Position numbers and translations under genes: made by a program
Part shown: positions 46,811 through 56,000 of the stretch, one piece after another
Position numbering within the stretch: the stretch's first letter is position 1
How the letters are laid out: each line of letters begins with the position of its first letter
The notes under the pieces: generated by a model
What the model saw: the letters and a program-made list of their open reading frames with translations, nothing else
Databases searched by the model: none
What the model was told of the DNA's origin: nothing
Origin: G963665085 sp963665085
GTDB lineage: Bacteria; Bacteroidota; Bacteroidia; Bacteroidales; JAAAOM01
Reading direction: 5' to 3'
Assembly (NCBI GenBank): GCA_963665085.2
Contig: CAXXXS010000001.1
Span: forward strand, 4,092,001 to 4,156,000
Length of the DNA stretch: 64,000 nucleotides

Positions 46811-47938
46811 ATGGAAGTACAGAAATCTTCACGGTTTGTAGCTCTGGATGTTTTCAGGGGAATGACCGTAGCATTTATGATTATTGTGAATACACCGGGT
46901 AGTTATACGAAAATTTTCGCCCCCTTCGATCACGCTTTATGGCATGGATTTACCGCAGCTGATCTGGTATTTCCATCGTTTTTATTCGTAGTTGGTGCCG
47001 CTATTAGTTTTGTTATGAAACGATGGGATACACAATCAGCTAGTAAAGTTTTATTAAAAATTTTAAAGCGTACTATAATCATTTTCGTTCTTGGCTACAT
47101 ATTGATGTATCCTTATTCAATCATGATGAAACCACATGTATATTCAATTTTTCCTGCTTTTTCGCAAACCCGGATAATGGGAGTTTTGCAACGGATAGCT
47201 TTAGCTTATGGTATTGTGTCTCTTATGTTTTACTTTATTAAGCCGCGAACTATAATGTGGATTAGTTTAGTAATTCTAATACTGTATTGGCCAGTTTTAG
47301 TGTTCTTTGGAAGCGGGCCTGATCCTTTAAGTATGCAAACCAATGCGGTTTTAAAACTAGATACTATTTTATTAGGGATAGGGCATCTTTGGGTTGGTGA
47401 TGGTTACCCGTTTGATCCGGAGGGAATCCTAAGTACATTCCCTGTAATTGTATCTGTTGTAGCCGGAGTTTTTGTAGGAAGGTATATTCAATCGAACGGC
47501 CGTACTTTTGAAGGGCTTCTTAAGTTGTTTATAGCAGGATTTGCATGTTTTATTGTTGCCTACTTTTGGGACTTTGGTTTCCCAATTAATAAAAAACTAT
47601 GGACTAGTTCATTTGTGCTTCATACTACAGGCTTAAATTGTATGTTGTTAGCAGTTGTAATTTACTTGCTTGATTTTCGAGGTATAAACTTTGGGGTTTA
47701 TTTCTTCCAGGTTTTCGGTCGTAATCCCCTCTTTTTATATATGCTATCCATGTTTGCGGGTTTGTTATTAATGATAATACCGTTTCATGGTACAACCATG
47801 CAAAATTGGCTATACGAAAATGTTTTTGCACATGTAGGTGAATACCTTGGATCGTTTTTATATGCAGTTGTATTCATGTTAATGAACTGGTTAGTAGGGT
47901 ACGTTCTTGATCGCAAGAAAATTTATATAAAAGTATGA
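46811..47938 (+). CDS. Membrane acyltransferase, HGSNAT/NagX-like (DUF1624/DUF5009), copy 1
   Basis: 375 residues, about 10 membrane helices and no signal peptide. The family signature is ALDVFRGMTVAFMIIVNTPGSY followed by DLVFPSFLFVVGAAISF; later VFGRNPLFLYMLS is also typical. Related to human heparan-alpha-glucosaminide N-acetyltransferase, which moves acetyl groups across membranes onto glucosamine. In Bacteroidetes glycan loci its substrate is not established; the GH20 in the same block makes an amino-sugar role plausible. A second family member lies at 59454-60605. Confidence 0.85.
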   Translation: MEVQKSSRFVALDVFRGMTVAFMIIVNTPGSYTKIFAPFDHALWHGFTAADLVFPSFLFVVGAAISFVMKRWDTQSASKVLLKILKRTIIIFVLGYILMYPYSIMMKPHVYSIFPAFSQTRIMGVLQRIALAYGIVSLMFYFIKPRTIMWISLVILILYWPVLVFFGSGPDPLSMQTNAVLKLDTILLGIGHLWVGDGYPFDPEGILSTFPVIVSVVAGVFVGRYIQSNGRTFEGLLKLFIAGFACFIVAYFWDFGFPINKKLWTSSFVLHTTGLNCMLLAVVIYLLDFRGINFGVYFFQVFGRNPLFLYMLSMFAGLLLMIIPFHGTTMQNWLYENVFAHVGEYLGSFLYAVVFMLMNWLVGYVLDRKKIYIKV

Positions 47939-47990
47939 TTTCACAGATTTTATGTAGTTATATTTTGTTAATCATTTTATGTTATAAAAT

Positions 47991-49773
47991 ATGATAAAGA
48001 ATATTTTACTAGGATTAAAGAAAAATTGGACAAAAATTTTGAGTGTCATTTTTGTCTCAATCTTTATATTGTTAACGGCATGTGAGAATAATCAACCTGT
48101 AGTTGATCATAATCTAACCATTTGCAATCCGATAAACCTAAATTACAGGTTTCAAATTACAGCACCTTCGTACAGAGAAGGGGCAGATCCTACAGTAGTG
48201 TGGTTTAAAGACAGGTACTATCTTTTTGCTTCCATGTCTGGTGGATATTGGCATTCAAAAGATTTGGCTGAATGGTCTTTTGTTGAGACCGACCAAATAC
48301 CAACGGAAGATTATGCTCCTACAGCCATTGCAATTCAGGATACCATGTATTTTATGGCTTCTTCTGAAGATTTTGATTTTATGACAGCAACAGGAAAACC
48401 AAATGCAATCTATAAATCAAGTGATCCTTTAACAGGTAACTGGCAAATTGCAATCGACTCTATTGATTTTGGTGTTTGGGATCCTGCATTTTTTATGGAT
48501 GACGACCAACGTTTATACTTGTATTGGGGATGTCACCCTGGAATTCCTATCAAAGGTGTTGAACTGGATTATAAAAATAACTTCAACGTAGTTGGGAAAC
48601 AGAGAGATTTGGTGTCGGCAAATTTAAAAGAAAAGGGGTGGGAAGTTTATGGTGAAACCAACGAGGATGTTAATGCCTATAGCTGGCTGGAAGGTGCATG
48701 GGTTAATACATATAATGGTAAGTATTACCTGCAATATTCTTCACCGGGAACTCAATTCAAAAGTTATAACGATGCTGTATATGTTGCAGAAAATCCTTTA
48801 GGGCCATATAAGCTTCAAGACCATAATCCTTTTTCTTACAAACCGGCAGGATTTATAGGAGGGGCCGGACATGGCAGTACATTTACCGATGAGTATGGAA
48901 ATCATTGGCATGCTAGTACAATGAAAACATAATTTTGAAAGAAGAATTGGCATTTGGCCTGCTTACTTTGATGAAGATGGTGTTTTTTATACATATACAG
49001 CTTTTGGGGATTTTCCTCATGAAATACCTAACTATAAAATGGATGGACCGAAAGATTTTCAACCAAAATGGATGCTGCTATCTTATAACAAGTCCGTAGA
49101 AGTTTCATCTTCGCTGCCTGAATATCCGAAAGAGAATGCCGTAAATGAAAATGTTCGTACTTACTGGAGTGCAAAAACTGGTAATTCAGGTGAATGGTTA
49201 ATGATTGATCTAGAGGAAAATTCTTCCGTTCATGCAGTACAGGTAAATTTTGCTGAAGAAAATTCAACATTATTGGGGCATTCCGAAAATATCTATCATC
49301 AATATAAGATTGAATGTTCTATGGACAAACAGAAGTGGAAGGTAATGGTAGATAAAACAACCAGCAAGGAAGATACCCCTCATGATTATATTGAATTAGA
49401 AAAAGAAGTTAAAACACGATACATCCGGATTACAAATACGAGGGTGCCCGATGGTTATTTTGCACTATCTGGATTGCGGGTATTTGGCATTGGAGGTGGA
49501 GAAAAGCCAGAAATGGTTAATTCTTTTACTGTTGCCCGGAATCAAGAAGATGCGCGCAGGGTGACACTTAACTGGGAAAAACAAACCGATGCAACCGGAT
49601 ACAATATTCGATATGGAGTTGCTCCTGATAAATTGTATAGCAATTACCAGGTGTTAGATGCCGATTCGCTTACCATTTACAGCCTGAACAGCACGTTGGA
49701 ATATTATTTTACCATCGACGTATTTAATGAAAATGGAATAGCGGAAGGGACTGTAATTAAATCAACAAGATAA
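47991..49773 (+). pseudogene. GH43-like glycosidase lipoprotein with discoidin and FN3-like domains, frameshifted
   Basis: The first frame (47991-48932) is a lipoprotein (FILLTAC) GH43-type propeller: Asp66 in YREGADPTVVWFKDRYYLF, VWDPAFFMDDDQRLYLYWG, LEGAWVNTYNGKYYLQYSSPGT, then GHGSTFTDEYGNHWH before an early stop. Just past the stop another frame reads HNFERRIGIWPAYFDEDGVFYTYTAFGDFP, the expected continuation, and runs through a discoidin-type domain and an FN3-like domain to 49773. A net change of +1 (or -2) base near 48925 explains it. If real, the product would lose its last propeller blade and both accessory domains. Confidence 0.85.
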
Positions 49774-49852
49774 TAAATTTGTTTCAACGTATAGTTGTGT
49801 AATATATGAAGAATTAAAAAAATAAATATTAACAATTTAAAATTACTTAACT

Positions 49853-50752
49853 ATGAAAAAAATTATAAACTTATTAGCAATCCTTCTATTATCTTCACCT
49901 TTATTTAGTCAGGATTTACCCTTCAGGTTAGAAGAATTAACAGCACCCGATTTTATAAAAGCCGTTGAAAAAAGTAAAAAAACATGCATCATTCCAATTG
50001 GTGTTTTTGAAAAACATGGCCCACATTTGCCACTTGGTACAGACCTGTATTTATCCAGGGAATATTCTCTTCGTGCAGCTGAACAGGAATATGTTGTTGT
50101 TTTCCCTTGGTACTATTTTAGTCAGATTAACGAAGCCAGGCAACAGCCTGGGACTATTGCTTACAGTCCGAGTTTAATTTGGGAAGTTTTGCAAGAAACT
50201 CTTGATGAATTAAACCGAAATGGCTTTGAAAAAATTATTATTGTTAATGGGCATGGAGGTAATAATGCTTTTTTAGAATATTTTGGCATAACACAATTAT
50301 CAGAGCCAAGAAATTATTCGCTGTACTGGTTTAAACCTAAAACCAGTGATGAAGTAAACAAGAAGGTGGAAGAATTAACTATGGATGATTACTATATTCA
50401 GCATGCAGGAAATAATGAATCTTCGGCAATGGCTGCTGCACAACCAGACAAAGTACATCTAGATAGGGCAGCAGAGCAATCGGGAGCAGATTTACAAAGA
50501 ATGAAAAGTTTGAAATATGTTTATTCAGGTATCTGGTGGTATGCCAGCTTTCCTAATCACTATGCCGGAGATGGTTCAAAATCAAATGCAGAGGCAGGAG
50601 AGTTAGTAATAGGTAATACAGTCTCACAATTGATTGAAATGATAAAACTGGTAAAAGCTGATACTGTTGTTCCAACTCTTCAGGAGCAGTTTTTTAAAGA
50701 AGCAGAAAATCCTTTAAAAACAAAACAATCGAGTAAGAAGGAAACAGAATAA
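49853..50752 (+). CDS. Secreted creatininase family protein
   Basis: 299 residues, signal peptide (INLLAILLLSSPLFS). The creatininase metal site is recognisable: IPIGVFEKHGPHLPLGTD (Glu, His and Asp ligands), IIIVNGHGGNNAF, and a downstream NESSAMAAAQPD segment. Family members are cytosolic amidohydrolases acting on creatinine, N-formyl groups or mycofactocin precursors; an exported version in a glycan block is unusual, and its substrate may be an N-acyl or lactam-like decoration. Last gene of the enzyme block, before a strong terminator. Confidence 0.8.
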   Translation: MKKIINLLAILLLSSPLFSQDLPFRLEELTAPDFIKAVEKSKKTCIIPIGVFEKHGPHLPLGTDLYLSREYSLRAAEQEYVVVFPWYYFSQINEARQQPGTIAYSPSLIWEVLQETLDELNRNGFEKIIIVNGHGGNNAFLEYFGITQLSEPRNYSLYWFKPKTSDEVNKKVEELTMDDYYIQHAGNNESSAMAAAQPDKVHLDRAAEQSGADLQRMKSLKYVYSGIWWYASFPNHYAGDGSKSNAEAGELVIGNTVSQLIEMIKLVKADTVVPTLQEQFFKEAENPLKTKQSSKKETE

Positions 50753-51111
50753 ACATAAAATGTATTAAAAACTGGTTGCATTACTTTAGTCCCTTGTATT
50801 CATGCCTTTTGCTACCCCGATTGTTTAAGACGGGGTAGTTTATTTTTCTAACTGGAATACCTATTATGAATTTGTTTTCTATAACTTACAGGAGATACCC
50901 GAAAATTATTGGACACAATCTTCTGAACGAATTAGTAAAATGATAGTTAATAATATTTTCAATGTGTTAATTTCTCTTTTTTACTGAGTTACTTAAACAA
51001 CTGGATAGGACTTCAATCAATTCTGAAATGAAATAATATAACAACTTAACAAACCTGATTAATTCATGAACTCAAAATTTATAGGTTTTTTCGGATATAA
51101 ATCACTATCTA
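50753..51111. other. Intergenic region between convergent genes
   Basis: 359 bases holding the terminator at 50812-50848. Nothing else was recognised. Confidence 0.5.
50812..50848 (+). terminator. Rho-independent terminator of the enzyme block
   Basis: CTACCCCG, an 11-nt loop, CGGGGTAG, then TTTATTTTT. An 8-bp GC-rich stem with a T-rich tail marks the end of the block that starts with the TetR gene. Confidence 0.85.
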
Positions 51112-51513
51112 TTAACCCTTAATCCAGGAAAAAGCTTCCTCTTTTGTGGAGAAAAATCTAAAATCATCTTTTTGAGTAAATCGAATAACAAAAGCAGCTA
51201 ACACTTTAGCGACAGGGTGTAATCCATACAAAGCAACTTTACCTGTTTTTTCCAGTTCTCCTAAAGTTTTCCAGGTTCTTCTAGCCGAAGGGGAACTCTT
51301 TTTTGATTTATTGATATCAATAATCACATGCATTATACCATTGTAATCACTTAGTAAATCGGTGTAAAAATTATAAAAGCAATTGGCTACTTCGTCTGTT
51401 TGAACACCAATGGATTCAACAAATAATATATCGGGCTCAAGAAGTGTTATTTTGTTTTGCCCAATACGATATTCTTTATCGTTTATTTTTAAAACTTCAA
51501 TTATCTCTGACAT
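51112..51513 (-). CDS. Small STAS/SpoIIAA-like protein of unknown function
   Basis: 133 residues, soluble, no signal peptide. The alternation DILFVESIGVQTDEVANCFYNFYTDLL, MHVIIDINKSKKSSPSARRTWKTLG, KVALYGLHPVAKVLAAFVIRF and FFSTKEEAFSWIKG fits the strand-helix order of SpoIIAA-like/STAS proteins; FFSTKEEAFSWI is the typical end. No phosphorylatable Ser in a DSSG context is seen. Isolated gene on the minus strand; role unknown. Confidence 0.6.
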   Translation of the reverse strand: MSEIIEVLKINDKEYRIGQNKITLLEPDILFVESIGVQTDEVANCFYNFYTDLLSDYNGIMHVIIDINKSKKSSPSARRTWKTLGELEKTGKVALYGLHPVAKVLAAFVIRFTQKDDFRFFSTKEEAFSWIKG

Positions 51514-52009
51514 AAAAATGTGTTCTCAATTTCTTAGTTAGTTGATGTTAAAGATATGAAAAATACGCATAGTCTAACGTTTTGTGAAGAATTTATAGAG
51601 ACTTTTATTTCAACAGATTCCTTAAATCCGCAGGAAAAATTCATAAACCGCAGAGTACACCGAGATAACTTCACCCAAATGGGGGAAGCAAAAATAACTT
51701 TGTTGATATCGTCCTTTGTCCTCGGTTCACGATAATCCGCTTAATTAGCGGTTAAAAAAATATACTAGCGGATTTTAGGATATTTATCCCAAATAATAAT
51801 CAACTGAAATAAAGTTTAATACTTATTATCTTTTTGTGTTTTCAAATCCAATCTTTTACAGTGTTATTTTTTGAGTATTCAATTCATTCATTTGGAGGAC
51901 ATTTTCTGACACTTAACACACTTAATCTTAATAATATTAAATCATACGAACAAATTTGTTAGTGAATTTAAGTTTATGTGTCACTAATAAAGTTGTTCAA
52001 ATATTTAAA
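51514..52009. other. Intergenic region with repeat copy B
   Basis: 496 bases without a gene, upstream of both the STAS-like gene and the efflux operon. Contains the dispersed repeat (51667-51728) followed by a small inverted repeat (CCGC-TTAATTA-GCGG, near 51738-51752). Confidence 0.5.
51667..51728. repeat. Dispersed 62-bp repeat, copy B
   Basis: Matches copy A at 7046-7106 at about 52 of 62 positions. It is preceded by CCGCAGAGTACACCGAG, which resembles a common kind of Bacteroidetes intergenic repeat. Confidence 0.6.
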
Positions 52010-53050
52010 ATGGTTAAGATGAATAAAAATTTGTTGTTGGTATTAATAGTTACTTTCCTTGGTGCTTGTAGCTCTAACCAAGAAGATAATACAAATACTA
52101 AAGAAAAAGCAATGCCTGTAAAAACAGTACAGGTTAAGAAAGAGAAAGTAGAAATTAAACTGGGATATAGCGGTACAATAGAAGCTTTTCAAACAATACC
52201 ACTTACTTTTCAGAGTAGTGGAACAGTAGAGAAAGTTTTAGTCGATATCGGAGATAAAGTTGAAAAAGGCCAGTTATTAGCAACTGTTGATGAATCAAAT
52301 GCCAGGAACATGCACCAGATTGCGACGGCAAAATATCAACAGGCAAAAGATGCATACGACAGGTTAAAACTTGTTTACGATAAAGGTTCCCTTACAGAAA
52401 TAAAATGGGTGGAGATGGAGACAAATCTTGAACAGGCAAAGTCTTCGCTAGAGATTTCAAAATCAAATCTTGAGAAATGCAAACTTTATTCTCCGGTAAA
52501 TGGATTAGTTGGACAAAGAAATATAGAACCAGGTATGTCCTCACTTTCATTAATGTCTGCACCTCTTGAAATAGTTGATATCAAAAAGATATATGTTAAA
52601 ATTTCTGTTCCTGAAAATGAGATTTCAAAATTTAAAAAAGGACAAAAAGCAGAGTTCACGGTTTCTGCTTTAAATGGTGGTATTTATACAGGAACTGTTT
52701 CGCACATAAGTCCTGTTGCAGATAAAATTTCCCGTACATATGAAGTGAAAATATTGGCTTCTAACAGTAATGAGAATATAAAGCCCGGAATGGTATGTGA
52801 TGTAAAGATGGAAGAAACAGTTTTAAAAGAAGCTGTTCTGGTTCCATACCAAAGTGTGATGAAAAGCGATGCAAATGAAACATATGTTTATTTAATTGAT
52901 AAATCAAACAACAGGGTTCAAAAACAAAATATTATTGTCGGTCAGTACAATGGTGCAAATCTAGAGGTAGTCTCAGGTTTAAGTGAGGGACAAATAGTAG
53001 TTAGTGAAGGTAAAGAAAGACTTTCTGAGAATACTTTAATTGAAATGTAA
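52010..53050 (+). CDS. RND efflux periplasmic adaptor (membrane fusion) lipoprotein
   Basis: 346 residues from the ATG at 52010; the ATG at 52019 is equally possible. The frame is open to 51956, but that part has no signal character. Lipobox LVTFLGACSS. Then barrel-sandwich lipoyl halves (VEKVLVDIGDKVEKGQLLATVDE and CKLYSPVNGLVGQRNIEPGM) flanking a short helical hairpin, a beta-barrel domain (KKIYVKISVPENEISKF) and a membrane-proximal domain ending VVSGLSEGQIVVSEG. It links an inner-membrane pump to an outer-membrane channel; here both are encoded by the next gene, whose ATG follows the stop by 1 nt. Confidence 0.92.
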   Translation: MVKMNKNLLLVLIVTFLGACSSNQEDNTNTKEKAMPVKTVQVKKEKVEIKLGYSGTIEAFQTIPLTFQSSGTVEKVLVDIGDKVEKGQLLATVDESNARNMHQIATAKYQQAKDAYDRLKLVYDKGSLTEIKWVEMETNLEQAKSSLEISKSNLEKCKLYSPVNGLVGQRNIEPGMSSLSLMSAPLEIVDIKKIYVKISVPENEISKFKKGQKAEFTVSALNGGIYTGTVSHISPVADKISRTYEVKILASNSNENIKPGMVCDVKMEETVLKEAVLVPYQSVMKSDANETYVYLIDKSNNRVQKQNIIVGQYNGANLEVVSGLSEGQIVVSEGKERLSENTLIEM

Positions 53051-53051
53051 T

Positions 53052-56000
53052 ATGGGACGAAAGAAAATAAGTGGCATTGAGAGTGCCATGCGCAATAATA
53101 ATATTATAATAATAATTTCACTTGCGATAATTATTGTTGGTGTTGTGGCATTGATGAAAATGCCAAGAAATGAGTTCCCAACATTTACCATTCGTCAGGG
53201 AGTAATTGTAGGGGTTTACCCGGGAGCTACTTCAGCAGAAGTTGAGGATCAGTTAACCAATGTGGTTGAGAATTATATATTCGGTTATCAGGAAGTAAAA
53301 AAGGCAAAGACCTATTCGTATTCACGAGATGGGATTATGTACATTTTTGTTGAACTTAATGATGATGTAAAGAATACCGATCAGTTTTGGTCGAAATTAC
53401 GCCATGGCTTAACAGAATTGAAAATGACACTTCCATCAGGTGTAATGGCTCTGATTGCTAATTCAGATTTTGGTGATACATCGGCATTATTAATAACCTT
53501 GTCTTCTGATACCAAAAGCTATAAAGAACTTGAAGAGCAATTAAAGAAGTTGGAGAATGAATGTCGTAAAATTCCTGCTACTTCAAAGATTAAACATTAT
53601 GGTTTACAGGAAGAAAAGATATTTGTTAATGTAAAACCAGAGTTAATCAATGAGTACAACATAAAATCATTATCGTTACTGGGATCTTTCCAGGGAAATG
53701 GAATGGTTAGTAATGCCGGAAGCCTTGATGATGGAAGTTATTCAATGCCTATTCATTTTAATTCTGATTTTCAAACAGAAGAAGATCTGGCCGAACAAAT
53801 CGTATATTCAGATCCAAACGGAAATGTTGTAAGATTAAAAAATATAGCAACTATTGAACGTAAGTATGGAGAGCCTGAAAGTTTTATTAGGCAAAATGGG
53901 AAGAAATCGATATTGCTATCTCTTGAAATGCAGCCAGGTAATAATATTGTTGAATATGGCGCTGATGTTGATAAAGCACTGGAGACATTTAAGAAATATT
54001 GTCCGGATGATATTGACGTTGCTAAAGTTTCAGAATTACCTAAATATGTAAGTGATTCAGTTAGCAACTTTATGCATGAATTTATTATAGCTATCATTGC
54101 AGTTATCCTGGTTACGATGTTGTTATTACCATTTAGGGTAGCATTTGTTGCCGGGATTACAGTTCCAATTTCAGTAATGATTTCTCTGGCAATTCTTTAT
54201 TTTATTGGGATTGAGCTGCATACTGTTTCTTTAGCGGCACTTATTCTTGTATTGGGGATGATTGTAGATAACTCCATAGTTGTAATTGATAACCATCTGG
54301 AAAAGATAGATCATGGTATCTCGCCGTGGCATGCTGCCATTAAAAGTGCAAAAGAATTAGTTTCTCCTATCATTGGGGCAACGCTGGCAATTATGGCTTC
54401 CTATATTCCGTTAGGTTTTATGGTGCCGGGTACGGCAGGGGAATTTTTGGCTACTGTACCGCTTGTTGTAAGTATTGCTTTAATTGTTTCCATTCTTGTA
54501 GCCGTGCTTTTAGTACCATACCTAAATTATGTTTTTATTAAGAAAGGATTGAAAACGAAGAAAAAAGAAAATAAAAAATCGTTTCTGGATCGTTTACAGT
54601 ACTGGTATGATACCAGCCTTGATAAAGCAATTAAATATCCAAAGACAGTCATAGGCATTGGAGTTTTAACACTAGTGATAGCGATTCTATTATTTAATAG
54701 TACCGACCAACAATTATTCCCGGAGATGGAACGTAACCAATTTGCTGTTGAGGTTTACCTTCCTACCGGAGCCTCTTTGGAAAGCACACAGGAAGTTGTT
54801 GATAGCCTTGAGTCAATTTTATTAAAAGATGACAGGGTTACCAATGTTACTAGTTTTATTGGTACAAGTTCGCCCAGGTTTCATACTGTATATGCACCAC
54901 AAATGCCGGCAAGTAATTTTGGACAGTTATTAATAAATACTGTCTCAGATAAAGCTACACGTGCAATTGTAGCAGATTATGAACCACAATATTCAGATAA
55001 TTTTGTGAACGCCCATGTAAAGTGGAAAATCCTTGCTATGCAACCAAGTAGTTCGCCGATTGAAATCCGTATCTCTTCAGATTCAATAAAAGATATTAAA
55101 AATGTAGAGAAACAAATAGACCAGATTCTTGCGAAAACGGATGGATTAGGTTGGGTAAGGACAGACTGGAATCAGCCACAGCAAATTATCAATGTAAATC
55201 TAGACAGGGACAAAGCAAATCGAATGGGATATTACAAAGGATTGGTATCTACTTCGTTAATGGTTGGGTTAGGAGAGCTGCCTCTTACAACTATTTGGGA
55301 AGATGATTATCCGGTTGATGTTGTTCTTTCAAAAGAAAATCCTGAGAAAAAAGATATTGATGTATTAAAAAATCAATATATAAACTCACCAATGAGTTTC
55401 TCTTCAACGCCTTTGCGTTCGTTTGCTACATTTACCCCTGAATGGACTGAAGGAACGATTGTTCATAGAAACGGTCTGCCTACACTTACCATACAAGTTG
55501 ATAATGCTACAGGTGCCGTAGCTTCTTCAATTTTAAGTGAACTTCAACCTCAAATTGCTGATTTAGATATTCCTGATGGGACATCTATTAGCTATGGCGG
55601 AGATTTTGAAGCAATGAATGAAGTGTTTATTCCTATGGGGATTGCCTTAGGAGTGAGTATAATATTAATATTTTTCATCCTGTTAATTCAATTTAAAAAA
55701 CAAAAAATTGCATTCCTTATCATGTCTGCTATTCTTATGACTTTACCAGGAGCAGCCGTTGGTCTGAAATTAATGAATTATTCTTTTAGCCTTACGGCAT
55801 TTCTTGGTATTACTAGCCTTTGCGGAATGGTCGTTCGTAATGGAATTATCCTGATAGATTATGCTCGGGAAATTCGGGAAAGAGAGAAACTAACTGTTTA
55901 TGAAGCTGCATTAGCGGCAGGGAAAAGACGTATGCGTCCTATCTTTTTAACTTCTGCCGCCGCAGGTGTTGGTGTTGTTCCTATGATTATAAGCCGTTCT

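Noticed and set aside
51810..51825. 16-bp identity AATAAAGTTTAATACT between about 51810 and 61437
   Set aside because: In 64 kb of AT-rich sequence one such match is expected by chance, and the flanks do not align.
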